Shown here: piece after piece, positions 41,814-53,200 of the stretch
Position numbering within the stretch: position 1 is the first letter of the stretch
How the letters are laid out: every line of letters begins with the position of its first letter
Source: JAKFDK01 sp036676195
Lineage (GTDB): Bacteria > Bacillota > Sulfobacillia > Symbiobacteriales > ZC4RG38
DNA: 64,000 nucleotides
NCBI GenBank assembly: GCA_036676195.1
Contig: JAKFDK010000022.1
Coordinates: 62,001-126,000, forward strand
Direction of reading: 5' to 3'
Made by a program: the position numbers and the translations under genes
Notes under the pieces: model-generated
The model's input: only the letters and a program-made list of their open reading frames with translations
The model's database searches: none
Told to the model about the DNA's origin: nothing

Positions 41814-42851
41814 CTAGTACAGGTTCAGCCAAGAACCGACCTGCACCGACAATGCCCTCTGGTAGACGGCCTGGGCGCAGGCCACATCCTCAATGGCCAT
41901 CCCCATCGGGTTAAGCAGGATGATCTCGTCGGCGGACTCCCGGCCGGGTTTACGCCCGATCACGATCTCGCCCAGTTCGGCGTGCAACTGTTCCCGGGAG
42001 AAGCGCCCCTCCAGCACCAGTTGGTTGATCACCTTCTTCTCGCGGTTGCACTGGCCCCAGTCGTCCACCACGAGCTTGTCCGCCTTGATAAACACCTCTT
42101 TATGCACGTCCATGATCGAAATGTTGCTGACGAAGGCGCCCTTGCGCAGCCACTCGTACGGGATATAGGGCTTGTCCGCCACCGTGCAGGTGATCACCAG
42201 TTCGCCCGCGTACACGGCAGCCTCGGCTGTGGCCGCGACGCGGTACTGCACGGCCGGGAAGTGCCCGCACAGCTCCTCAGCCAGGCGCTGGGCCGCGGCC
42301 GGGATGCGGTCGAACAGGTGGATGGCGGTGACGGACGGGAATTGTTCCAGAACCGTCAGCAGTTGCATGCGGGCGATGGGGCCGCAGCCGATGCAGGCGA
42401 TGTCACGGAACCCCTCCCGGGCCAGGTGGCGGGCTGCCACCGCGGTGACCGCCGCCGTGCGCATGCCGCTGATCAGGCTGCCCTCCATGATGGCGATCGG
42501 GTAGTTGGTCTCGGGGTCGTTGAGGATGGTGAGGGCGCTGGCCCGCTCCAACCCGCGGGAAGGGTTGTCGTGCTTGCTCCCGACCCACTTCAGGCCGGCA
42601 ACCGGCTGATCCCCGCCCATGTAGGCCGGCATGGCGATAATCCGGTCGGCGATGTGGCCGGCGTTGCCCCAGCGCAGGTACGGCTTGAGGGGCTGGACGA
42701 ATTGGCCGCGGGCGTGCAGGGTGAGGGCATGGGTAACTGCCTCTACGTACAGGTGGGAGGAGCCGCCGCTCAACTGGATAATGTCGGATTTGCTCAGATA
42801 AAGCACCGCCTGCCGGGGGCCGGCGAGGTGCTCGGAGATGTTGGGGTGCAT
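41814..42851 (-). CDS. sbnB: SbnB: N-(1-amino-1-carboxyethyl)glutamate dehydrogenase (ornithine-cyclodeaminase family)
   Basis: A 345-residue NAD-dependent enzyme of the OCD/mu-crystallin family. The Rossmann motif is ACIGCGPIARMQLLTVLEQF, preceded by MEGSLISGMRTAAVTAVAAR, the substrate loop. With SbnA it makes L-2,3-diaminopropionate, releasing 2-oxoglutarate, which SbnC later uses, so A, B and C form a closed route. GGAGG lies ten bases before the ATG. The arrangement directly after sbnA matches S. aureus. Confidence 0.92.
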   Translation of the reverse strand: MHPNISEHLAGPRQAVLYLSKSDIIQLSGGSSHLYVEAVTHALTLHARGQFVQPLKPYLRWGNAGHIADRIIAMPAYMGGDQPVAGLKWVGSKHDNPSRGLERASALTILNDPETNYPIAIMEGSLISGMRTAAVTAVAARHLAREGFRDIACIGCGPIARMQLLTVLEQFPSVTAIHLFDRIPAAAQRLAEELCGHFPAVQYRVAATAEAAVYAGELVITCTVADKPYIPYEWLRKGAFVSNISIMDVHKEVFIKADKLVVDDWGQCNREKKVINQLVLEGRFSREQLHAELGEIVIGRKPGRESADEIILLNPMGMAIEDVACAQAVYQRALSVQVGSWLNLY

Positions 42852-42867
42852 GGTGTGATTTCCTCCG

Positions 42868-43857
42868 CTAACGGTGTTGAGTATGCTGGATCAGGGCGTG
42901 CTCCGCCTCCGGGGGGCGGAGCCGCGCCACCCAGTCGTCGTCATAGACCATGTCCAGGTAGCGTTCGCCCCGGTCGGGGAGCAGGGTGAGAACGCGATAG
43001 GGGCGCGGGAAGGTGGGCAGCAGCTTGCGGATGGCGGCAACCACCGTTCCCGAGGAGCCGCCGGCGAAGATGCCTTCATGGGCGAGGAGGTCGCGGCAGC
43101 CCTGGACGGATTCCCAATCGGCGACGTGAACGACCTCGTCAATCTCATGCGGGCTGAACAGCTCGGGCACCCGGCTCGCGCCAATCCCGGGCAGTTCGCG
43201 GCGGCCGGAGGGCGTGCCGAAGATGACGGAGCCAACTGCGTCGACGGCGATCACCCGCAGGCGGGGAAAGTCCTCCCGGAGGCGACGGGTGAGCCCAAGG
43301 ATCGTACCGGTGGTACTGACGCCGGCGACGAGGCAATCGATGGGCCCGTCCAGGTCGGCGATGATCTCGTTGCCCTCGCCGTAGTAGTGCGACTGCCAGT
43401 TGCGCTGGTTAGCGTACTGGTTGATCCACAGGCTGTTCGGAATGGTCTGCAGCAGCTCGTGCACCCGCCGGATCCGCGTCTGCAGATAGCCGCCTTGCTC
43501 GTCGGTCATGTGGACCATCTCGATGTGGGCACCCATTTGCTGCAGGATACGCAGGTTGGTGGGCGAGATTTTGGGGTCTACCACAGAGGTGAACTGCAGG
43601 CCGTATACCCGCGCCACCATGGCCAGGGCGATGCCCAGATTGCCCGAAGTGCTTTCGACCAGGTGTGTGCCGGGGTGGATGGTGCCATCCTGCAGCCCCT
43701 GCTCGACAATGAACCGGGCGGGGCGATCCTTGACGCTGCCGCCTGGGTTTAGGAGCTCCAGTTTGGCGATCACGTCCACCCCCGCATCGGGGAAAAGCCG
43801 GCACAAGGTCACCAAAGGCGTCCGGCCCACACAACTGACCACCGATTCATGAATCAT
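42868..43857 (-). CDS. sbnA: SbnA: O-phosphoserine-dependent ACEGA synthase (cysteine-synthase fold)
   Basis: A 329-residue PLP enzyme of the fold II family. The PLP lysine is K43 in NPGGSVKDRP, and the substrate loop is ESTSGNLGIALAMVA. SbnA-specific stretches DPKISPTNL, WINQYANQ, WQSHYYGEG, GSVIFGTPSGRRELPGIGAS and LTLLPDRGERYLDMVY agree with my memory of S. aureus SbnA. It joins O-phospho-L-serine and glutamate. ATG 43857 fits homology; an in-frame ATG at 43923 would add 22 residues. It is the first gene of the operon behind a Fur-box promoter. Confidence 0.93.
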   Translation of the reverse strand: MIHESVVSCVGRTPLVTLCRLFPDAGVDVIAKLELLNPGGSVKDRPARFIVEQGLQDGTIHPGTHLVESTSGNLGIALAMVARVYGLQFTSVVDPKISPTNLRILQQMGAHIEMVHMTDEQGGYLQTRIRRVHELLQTIPNSLWINQYANQRNWQSHYYGEGNEIIADLDGPIDCLVAGVSTTGTILGLTRRLREDFPRLRVIAVDAVGSVIFGTPSGRRELPGIGASRVPELFSPHEIDEVVHVADWESVQGCRDLLAHEGIFAGGSSGTVVAAIRKLLPTFPRPYRVLTLLPDRGERYLDMVYDDDWVARLRPPEAEHALIQHTQHR

Positions 43858-43951
43858 GTCCCGTCGCACGCCCTTCTTTACAGTGGTTCGCCTGCCATCT
43901 GGGGTCTGCTGCCAATTGGCCATGCAGCGAATGGAAGGCGGTTCGTACCAA

Positions 43952-43980
43952 ACCTAAATGATAACGCTTATCATTGTCAA
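43952..43980 (-). promoter_or_regulatory. sbn operon promoter with embedded Fur box
   Basis: On the minus strand, TTGACA (43980-43975) and a poor -10 TTAGGT (43957-43952) have 17 bases between. The spacer is filled by the perfect palindrome AATGATAA-CGC-TTATCATT (43957-43975), which carries both TGATAA/TTATCA arms of the Fur consensus. Fur with iron should block RNA polymerase directly. Confidence 0.85.
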
Positions 43981-44062
43981 GGCCTGCCGATAAAAAACTG
44001 TGGCGAGAAACCGCTGTCCTGTCAATTGCGCCGATCGCAGTACTGATCAGGCTTCTGATCGA

Positions 44063-44118
44063 TTGACAACGATACCATACGGGTGGTAATCTAAGTTCGT
44101 TATTGAGAATGATTATCG
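44063..44118 (+). promoter_or_regulatory. Divergent promoter with second Fur box
   Basis: TTGACA (44063-44068) has a possible -10 TAATCT (44087-44092). TGAGAATGATTATCG at 44104-44118 matches the 15-base Fur consensus at 13 positions. It points away from sbnA, toward a hairpin only about 40 bases further on, with no normal gene between. Confidence 0.6.
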
Positions 44119-44153
44119 GTGATTTGAGGGGACTGATCGCGAATGACGAAACC

Positions 44154-44195
44154 GCAAAAAGCCGGAAGCCACTTGAGTGACTTCCGGCTTTTTGC
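44154..44195. terminator. Strong bidirectional terminator
   Basis: The 15-bp arms GCAAAAAGCCGGAAG and CTTCCGGCTTTTTGC enclose CCACTTGAGTGA, which can pair further. A/T runs occur on both strands. It ends the minus-strand Tc-toxin operon about 100 bases after its last stop, and also any plus-strand transcript from the divergent Fur-box promoter. Confidence 0.93.
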
Positions 44196-44291
44196 CCATG
44201 GCTGCCGCCAGGGCGGCACTGGATCGGGTATCGTCGGTGCGGCCATTCATACTTTCGCAGCCCAGGAGCGGTGGAGATCACCGATATACGG

Positions 44292-47200
44292 CTACCCCAC
44301 CGTGTACCGGCAGACCACCACGATCTCCGCAATGGCCTCCGGAACCAACTTCTCATGCGACCCGTCGCCCGGGTCCACCCAGGCAGTGAGGGTCCAGTTG
44401 CCTGGCGCGCCCGCCGGGGCCTTGGCGGCCCGGAGCAGCCCCCGCCAGGGGGCCACCGCCGCCGGTGCTGCCGAGGCGGCCGTCCCCGCCGCGGGCGAGA
44501 GCTTGAGGGTGCTCTCGTTCACCGTCCCGGCGAAGGCCGGCTTCACCTTCACGAACAGCTCCAGGGCGTCGATGGTGATCGTCCGGTCGCTGAGGAAGAA
44601 GGGAAACTTGTCCTTCCCCAGCGCCATGGTCAGGGTCTGGTCCCCCGCCGCTGCGGCCGGCGGGTTCAGGAACCGGTGCCACTGGGTGGGGAACACGTGC
44701 CGCAGGCTGACAATCTGCGCCAGCCCCTGCTGCCCCTCGGTGCGGACGAACTGGTTGATGGACTGGTGCAGCTCCAGCACCGCCTTCTGCCCCAGCGCCC
44801 CGCCCGCCTCCCGGGCGGTGTAACGCAGGTGCAGGATGACGTCGGTGATGGTATCGTAGTCGAACTGGCGGAAGGCGGCGGGCAGTTCGATCTGCCACTC
44901 GCTGATCGCGCCGGCCCCCTCAAAGGGCAGGAACCGCCCGTCATTGAGGTTGGTCTCGAACAGGCCGCTGTCCTCTTCTGCCCGGCTGGTGACAATCGAC
45001 TGGATGGCGCCCAGGCTGTCGGTGAACCGGGGGTCGGCCTCCTGGCGGGCGTACTTGCCGCCCAGGAGAGTGCTCGCGTGCCGCACACTGCTTCGGAGCA
45101 GCCGCAGAGTGCAGTGCACCCCGGTGTACGGCCCGGTGACGCAGGGGATGCTGACCCCCACGTTCCGCAGGCGCCGCATGTAGTGGCCGGAGAAGTCCAG
45201 GTCAAAGAGCGCCTCGGGCAGGCTGAGCGTGCACGACCCCGTCTGCCGCAGCTGCACCAGGGCCAGCGGGTCGAGCTGGGCCAGAGAGACGTGTTTGGTG
45301 ATCTCGTACTCCCGCTTGTGCTGCTCCAGGAAGGCGGCCTCCATGCGCTTGATGTCCTGGAACAGCCGGTCGCCGGAGAGCAGCCCCTTCTTCAGACTGT
45401 CCCAGTAGCCGAACTGGATGAAGGTCGAGTCCCGCAGGCCGAGTTCGTGCCGGAAGGCCCGCTCGGCCCGCTTGGCCATGTCGTAGGCAAGCTGGTAGGC
45501 CTGGAAGTAAACCGTGGCCAGTTGGCCGATCATCCAGCCGTACAGTTCCTGGTTGGTGTACTTGTCCTTGAGGAACTCCTCGACCTCCCGGGTCTGGGCC
45601 AGTTGCCGCTTGTGGTTCTCCAGCTCCCGGGCGGCAATCTGGATCCGCAGGTCGGCGGCCACGATCTGCTTGTCCAGTTGCATGATCTCCCGGGCGGCCA
45701 TGTTGGCCTGAAGCACCCAGTCGTGGCTGCGGATCGCGTACTGGCCAAGCTTGCCGGCCATGCCCGCCTCGAAGCCAGCCTGGGTGGCGGCGGCCTGGAA
45801 CCGGTTGGCGAAGGCCGACGCCGCCGCGCCCAGGTTGGAGCCGCCGAAGGTGGCGCCGATGCCCCAGGGCTGGATGTTGAAGTTCGGGACGACGTGCAGG
45901 ACGCTGGCGAAGAACTCGGCCCAGGATGCCTCGACATGCCAGTCGTTGGACTCCCCCATCTTGGTCAGTTCCTGCCGCTCGTACCCGATGATGGGGATGC
46001 CGGACTCCTGTTGCACGGTGATGTGCCGGGCGTTGGCCACCAGGGCCGGACGGTCCCCGCCCGCCGACGGCACGCCCAGGGACAGCAGGTGGTGATGGTA
46101 GCGGGTCTGGGCCGACCGGCGGGACTCCGCCAGGGCCGCCTTGTTCGCCTCGGCCTCATCCTTCTGGAACTTCCGGACCTGCTCGATCAGGGCGAGCAGG
46201 GCGGTCTCATGCTGCGCCCGCAGCAGGGCCAGCCGCTCGGCGTCCCGCTTCTCCAGAGCAGAGAGCATGGCCTGGCCCAGGGACTTCAGCTCCTGGCAGA
46301 GCTCGGTGGCCTTTTCGGCCAGCACCTGGAACCGGTAATTGGGCGGCCCGGCGCTAATGTCGCTCAGCACGCTGCCGATATCCACCCCCGCCGCGGCCGC
46401 CTTGACCAGCAGGCCGGGGTCGATGGGCGGCTCAAAGAGCGGCAGCCGGCGCACCACGCCCTCGATGTTCATGCAGTGCCGGATCTTGAACAGCCGGTCG
46501 GCGACCGTGTCCCAGTAGCCGATCAGCTTGTCGTTCTTCGGCACGCAGAAGTAGAGCATGCTGGGCAGGGTAACCTCCGGCGCCGTGCCGGTGCTGCCCG
46601 CGGCCGACGGGGAGACAAACTCCTCGATTTGCACCAGGGCGTTGGAGAAGGAATCCAGCTCCGGCTCCAGGGAGTTGTAGGTCTGCACCCGGGCGCTGGC
46701 CCGCGGCGGCACCTCCTCCGGGCGGCGGCCCAGGATGTCGGCGGCCATAATGTAGAACTGGGTCGCCTCGTTGATCGACTCGATGGTGTCCCGGCGGAAG
46801 AGCTGATCGCCCCAGGCGACCAGGTTGTCGATGTACTTCATCACCACGTTCTTCTGGTAGGCGGTGGTGCGCAGGCGGGCGATCAGGTGCGGCTTGAACG
46901 GGTCCTTCCGCCAGCGGGCCACGGCATCCTCAAAGCTCTGCAGGTCCGCCTTCTCCTGGGCCGGGAGGGCGGCCTTCTGCACCGGGTCGGTCCCGGCGGC
47001 CAGCAGGTGGAGGATGTACTGGATCCGCTCCCGCTGGTAGCCCTCCCGCGTGCGCTTATGGAAGGGCAGGGTCCGCCAGTACTTCTCGGGCGCCGGGTGG
47101 CCGGAGGTGTCGGTGGGGTCAAAGATGTAATGGAACCAGCGCTGGGACTCCTCGTACCGCTGGTTCTTGCTCAGCCGGTCGGCAATCAGCAGCGGGGCAT

Positions 47201-50200
47201 GGAAGAACAGCTCCCAGTTGTAGATGGCATAGCCGCCGTCCGCGAAGTCAAGCTGCTCGGTCGGGTACGGTTCCAGCACGATGGGGTGGTCCACCAGGTG
47301 CGGCTCGTAATCGGTCTTGAAGTCCATGGGCACGTAGGGGGGCTGGCCCGGGGCCAGCGGCATGAACTCGTGCGGCAGCAACTGCAGCCGGCGCTGCATC
47401 AGGCCGTCGATGCCGGCCCGGTTCAGTTCCCGGACGAAGGCGGGCACCCACGGGTGGTAGAAGGAGGTGAACTTGTACCTGGGCTCCATCCTGGTGATGT
47501 GCCAGCCGGCGGCCCCGCCAAAGCCGCGGTCCCGGTAGCCGCCCCCGGAGCGGCGGTAGGTGGCGGACATGGCGTACCGCCGGGTGCCGGCCATCCGGCG
47601 CATGGGCGTGATCACCTCGGCCATTCCCGCACCCACCGGGTCATAGACCGGGTCGTCGCCCGGCCCCGTCGGGAAGGTCGGGTCCATGATCCAGGGGTCC
47701 TCGGGGTTGACCACCGGGCCGCGGGGGTCGAACGGCAGGAGCTCTTCCCAGTAGATCTCGGGAATTTCGAAGACCAGGCCCGGGTCGACCTTGCCCGTGC
47801 CCCAGACCGACCCCTTTACCCTGACCGCGGTCGGCACGGCTTCAATGAAGAAGGTGCGCCGCCAGTCCTGGTAGAAGAGCGGGCTCTTGCCAATCGCCGA
47901 CCCGTCCGAGTGGGGCAGCACCTGGAAGGTGCCCGGTGTCCTCCTGAGGGCCGGGGTGTCGTAATTCACCGGCAGGTAGAGGCAGTTCTCCACGTTCTCC
48001 TGCAGATACATCCGGTAGTACTGGGTGCCGGTCAGCCGCCGGACCAGGTCCCGCCAGCCCTCGGTCTGAAGCGGCTCAGCGTTGAAGCCGTCGAAGCGGA
48101 AGGCCGGGGCGTTGTCGCCGTACTCGATGTGGTTGTAGATGATGTACGGCTCCATCACCTGCACGTAGAGGTTGTTCTGCGGGTCCACATGGGTGCGGAA
48201 GATAAACTTGTCGGGCCGCTCGTTCTCCGGGCCGGTGAAGTCCACCTCCACGGCCCGGGTGGAGATGCGGGCGTTCTGCCACTTGCCCTGCTGCAGGACG
48301 CTCCAGGCCAGCTTGATCTCCCAGTACTTGCCGGGGTTGTGGCCGCTCAGGTCGCCGTCCTGCAGGGTAACGCTGGCCGCCCTGGCCCGCTCGGTGAAGA
48401 CCGGCCAGAGCAGGTGCAGCCGCCGGTTCCAGACTACCGCCATCAGGTGGTCGCCGGTGATCTCCAGATCCACCCGCTCCCAGGCGGTCCAGTGGAAACC
48501 GTCCTCCCGCCGCCGGTAGTAGTAGACCTGCGGCATGCCCCTGGTGCGGCCGAAGACGTGCAGAATGTCCACCGCCGGCTGGCCGGTCTCGTCCTGCTCC
48601 AACTGGTGGTGCACCGCCACCACGTCCAGCCTGGCCACCTGGACCAGCTTGTCCAGGTAGTGCAGGAAGGCTTCTTCGGCTGTCTCCTGGGTGAGGTCGC
48701 TCTGGAGCAGTTCGTTCTCCAGCTCCTTGAAGAAGGGCGACTTGTCATCCCGCAGCTCCGGCTCCAGCCAGTTCTCCGGGTAGAGGAAGACCTTGCGGTT
48801 GGCCTCCCAGACCCGGTAGTTCTTCATCCACCGCCACTGCCGCCACTTGACGTCGGTCTGGGCGCTGCCGCTGACGTCCGGCTCCAGGTTCATCAGGCAG
48901 CGCTGGGCGAAGAGCTGGACCGAGGAGATGGCCTGCTTGATCCGCGCCGTCATCATGCACGGCTCCATCTCCACATCAATCAGGAAGTGGGCGTAGAGGT
49001 CGTCCGCGCTGTTCACCGTGACGTTGTCCGTCAGGCCGTGGGCGACCAGGTAGTCCGCCAGCGCCGCCCGCTGCTGCCCGCGCAGGATGTCCCGCAGGGG
49101 CTGGGCCAGGGTCAGCCACTGCTCCTCCTCGTACTTGGCCCTTACAGCCTGGCGGACACCCCGCGCCTGCGCCTGGGTGATGCCGCCCGCCGCCAGCTCC
49201 GCGGCCTGCAGCGCCGGCATCCCCAGCCGCCGGAGCAGGCCGAATGCCTCCCGCAGCCGGGCCGGCAGCCGCTCGCTCCGGTAGTCGGCCGGGAAGGCGG
49301 CGGCGTAGAGGCCGGTCTGCGTGGGGTCGGTCATGTCGCCCAGCAGGGTCTCCAGGTCGGCCTGGGACCACTGGGTAAAGCGCATGGCCACCTCGAACCA
49401 GGCCTGCTTGGTGCCGGACGCGGCCGCGGCCAGCATCTGGTCCAGGGCCTTCTCGCCCTGGGGCAGGCCGTCCCGCAGCCGGGCCAGTTCGGCCAGCCGC
49501 AGCCAGCCGGCGAAGGGAGCGGCGGGCTGCCCGCTCGCCACGGGCAGGGCGTTCAGGTCCAGCCAGCCGGCCCCCGGCCCGTGGTCAAAGAGCCAGGTCA
49601 GTTGCCGGTGGCCGAGCTTCAGCCGGGCGGCGACCACGGCGGCCTTGTGGGCCTTAACAAAGGTCTGGAACTGGGCCGGGAAGCCCGCCGCCGTCAGCTT
49701 TACCGCCGGGTTGCTCTCGGCGAAGGCCGGGGCGAGCAGTTCGGCCAGGCAGCGGCGCCTGAGGGCCGGGTTCGGCTCCGGGTCGGCCGGCGAGGCCAGC
49801 CAGGTCTGGAGCAGGGCGTCCATGGCGCGCGGCTCCAGCGCCAGGGCTTCCGCCGCCGCCTGCACCGCCAGCCGCTCGCTCAGGGTGCGGCGCAGGTAGG
49901 GCAGCAGCCGCTGGAGCACCCGCAGGAACCGGTCGCCGGGCTCCGCCGCCGCGTCGAACATGGCGGCGGCGTCGTTACCAGCGCCGGCGGAAGTCAGGAA
50001 GGCGGCCCCGGCGGCGGGGACCACCGCCTCGGGCTGAGCGTAGAGGGCGTTAACCGCAGCCTGGTACGGCCCGTCGGCCGCAAGGGCCAGCAGGGCGTCC
50101 CGCTCCGCCTCCCGCATCACGCCCACGAAGTGCAGGGCCGTCCCGTCGTGGTAGACCCGGCGCCGCAGGGACGCCGGGAAATTGAGGCCGGCGGGCAGGG

Positions 50201-53200
50201 CCGCCAGGGCGGCGCTGAAGTCCCGGACGCCGAAGGTGCGCATGGCCCGGCTGACGAACCGGCGGGGCGCGTCGTACAGGGCCTGCACCGCTGCCCGGTA
50301 GGCCGCATTGGCCGAGGCGGCGTCCAGCCGGTTCTTGCGGGCGTTGGTCATCGGGCCGGTGAAGCGCAGTTCGCCGGCGGCGGCGTCAAAGCTGATCTCG
50401 CCCTGGCGGCCGTCCTGCTCCTGGAAGAGGGTGTTGACCGCGGCGATCAGGCCGGCGTGACCGGTGGCGGCGGCAGCCGCCTGGAGCAGGCTGCGCTCGG
50501 CGGCGGTCAGGAAGCGGGCGGCGGTCAGCCGCAGGTTGGCGGCGTCATAGGCCACCACGCCGTCCAGCTCCGCCGGGAAGGTGAACCCGCCGGGCAGGGC
50601 GGCCAGGCCGGCGGTGAAGACCGCCGGGGCGTTGGGCAGGGTGAGACCGACGGGCAGGGCCGCCAGCGGGGCCCGGTAGACCGCCGCCCCATTCAGGGTG
50701 GCCACCGCCTCGGCCACCAGCCCCGGATCCCAGTCCAGCAGCGCCAGCTTGGCCCGGGTCAGGTCGCCGGACGGGTCGGAGGTCGGCCCGGCCGGGTCGT
50801 CCGCGTCGCTGCGGAAGGTGTTTTCGGCTGCGACCTTCTGCAGCCCGGCCCGCAGTTCGTCCAGGAAGGCGGCCACGGCCTCCTCCGCCGGGGCGGCGGG
50901 GGCGTCGGGCACGGTGGCGTGCCGTAGCAGGTAGTCCAGCTCGGCAAAGGTGAACCCGGACTCCCTCACCCGCTCCGCCGTCTCCATGAAGATATGGGTG
51001 TCGGTGGTGGAGGCGAAGGGGTTGGCGCTCACCAGCCGCAGGGCGCTCAGATAGTCCCTTACCGGCAGCCGGAGCGCCCGGGCCAGGCCGGCGTGCCGGC
51101 TGAGCCGGGAGAGCCGGTCCAGGCTGAGGGTATCGTCCGGGACCACGTTGGTGTCTGCCAGCAGGAGGGCCAGGTCGGCGGCGGAGACCCCCAGAGCGGC
51201 GCAGAGGGCCGCAGACCGGCCCGAGAGGCTGCCCGCCAGGTCGGCCGGGTCCTCAGTCAGGGCCGGGTCCGGCGGGTTGACCGTGGCCGGGTTGCGGAAG
51301 ACCTGCGCGTAGACCGAAGCGGCCCGGGGGGCGCCGGTGGCGCGGTGGTCCAGGTAGGCGGCGGTGTCCAGGTTGGCCCACCAGCCCAGCAGCCGGGCCA
51401 CGGGCAGGTTGGTGGCCGCGTGCAGCCGCTGAACGTGGGCGAGCTGGGTGAGGAAGGTGTTATTGAGGGCGGCGGGGGCAAAGGCCGTAATGGCCCGGTC
51501 CAGGTCCCGCATGCTCCAGCCCAGGGCCCGCTGCAGCCGGACAAACCGGACAATCCGGTTGGCGGCGGCGGCATCCAGCCCCTGCAGCTTCAGCTTGTGG
51601 GCCTCGCAGGTGTCCGGGTGGTCCGGGTCGGTGGAGACAATGGTGATCGTCCGGGCCGCGCCGGCCATGGGGTTGATGTAATAGGTGTCCAGCAGGTCCA
51701 GCAGGTCGGTGTAGCTGAGGCCCGACTGCCGGAGGAAGACGTCGACCCGGCCCTTCAGGACGTTCAGCCAGTTGCCTGCGGTGATGCGCCGGGTGCTGTC
51801 CGACGGGTCGGGGATGGAGTCCAGAGCGGTCAGGGTCTGGCGGTTAAAGCCCCACAGGTTCCAGGCCCCCGGCTCGGCGGCGCCGGGCTGGCTGGTGACG
51901 GCGCCGGTGATCATGTCAGCCGCGGCCGCGGTCAGGCCCAGTTGCTCCCGGGCCAGGGCGGCGCTGCCGAGGATGGCGGCCCGGGTACCGGCCCGGAAGG
52001 TCTCCATCACCTGGTGGAGCGGCACCTCCAGGTGGCCGAGGTAGGCCCGCGCCTCCGCCGTCCACAGGTGGAAGGGCAGGGACCAGGGGTAGACCGCCCG
52101 GCCCAGGGTGTCATAGGCCGGCCCGTTGATGTACTGCGGGTTGGCGGCCCGCTCGGCGGCAGATCCCCGGGTCTGGCGGCTGCGGGCGACCACCCGCACC
52201 TGGCCGCTCTCCTTGCGGATGGTGTAGGTGTAGGCTGGCTCGTCGATCGTCCACCAGTCAGGGTCGGTCTCCCAGGGCTGGCCCTGGCCGCCCACGGCGA
52301 TCACCGCCGCCGGGGTGAGGGGAGGGGTGAAGGCGGCCTGCAGGGCCGGGGAGAGCGTGCGGCTGTTCAGGTCCGCCTCGGCGGCGGCGGGCAGGTTGTA
52401 GGGCGTAAAGGCCGGCGGCGGGGCGACGGCATCCTCCAGCACCTCGTTAACCAGATCCACATAGGGCAGCGGGGTGTTGGTGTTCTCGCAGGTCAGCTCG
52501 ATCTCGCCCAGGTCGGCCCGGCGCATGAAGAGAATCTCCTTGGCGCCCTTGCCCGCCACCGTGGACGGCCGGTCCTTCAGGAAGTGGAGAATGTCCACCA
52601 GGTAGGCGGCCGGGCTGTAGACCGAACGGCAGCTCTCGCAACTGCACAGCTCCAGGGAGCCGAAGAGGCTGGACCACTCGGGCACTCCTTCCACTTCGGC
52701 CACCGCCTCGTCGGGGACGGCGGCGGTGGGCGTCTTGCCGGAGGCTGTGCCGTACTCCAGGGCCAACTGCAAGGCCACGGCCTGCACGTGCCGGGCCCTG
52801 GCGTAAATCTGCTTGGCGTAGGCCTGGCCGCCCGCGGCCATGGCGTACTGCTGGGTGAACACGTTCTCGCCCATGCGGGCGATGGCATGGGCTGAATCCA
52901 CGCCTCCCTTCAGCAGGGCGCCGGCCTGCCCGTAGCGCGGCGCCAGCCGGTAGACCCGCTGCAGGGCCTGGATCTGCCTCCGGACGGCCGCGGGGTTCTG
53001 CACTCCGGCCACGGCGTCGGGGTGCTCCTGCAGGTACGAGGTGATCCGGCCGCTGCGCAGGTTGAAGTCGGGCGCGGCCTTGAGGACGGCCGCCATGTCG
53101 GCGTGGCCGGGCAGGCTGTCGTTCTCCAGCCGGGCGGCGACAAAGGCGGTGGGGAAGGCGTCCTCCACCAGGTGGCTCATGGCCCGGGCGTAGTTCTGCG

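Noticed and set aside
44143..44823. 226-codon plus-strand frame after the divergent Fur box
   Set aside because: It runs through the strong terminator and then is antisense to TcA; no ribosome site and no family.
44271..50927. 2218-codon plus-strand open frame opposite the TcA gene
   Set aside because: It is Gly/Val/Gln/His-rich with no domain, typical of antisense in GC-rich DNA; the minus strand carries the complete TcA domains.
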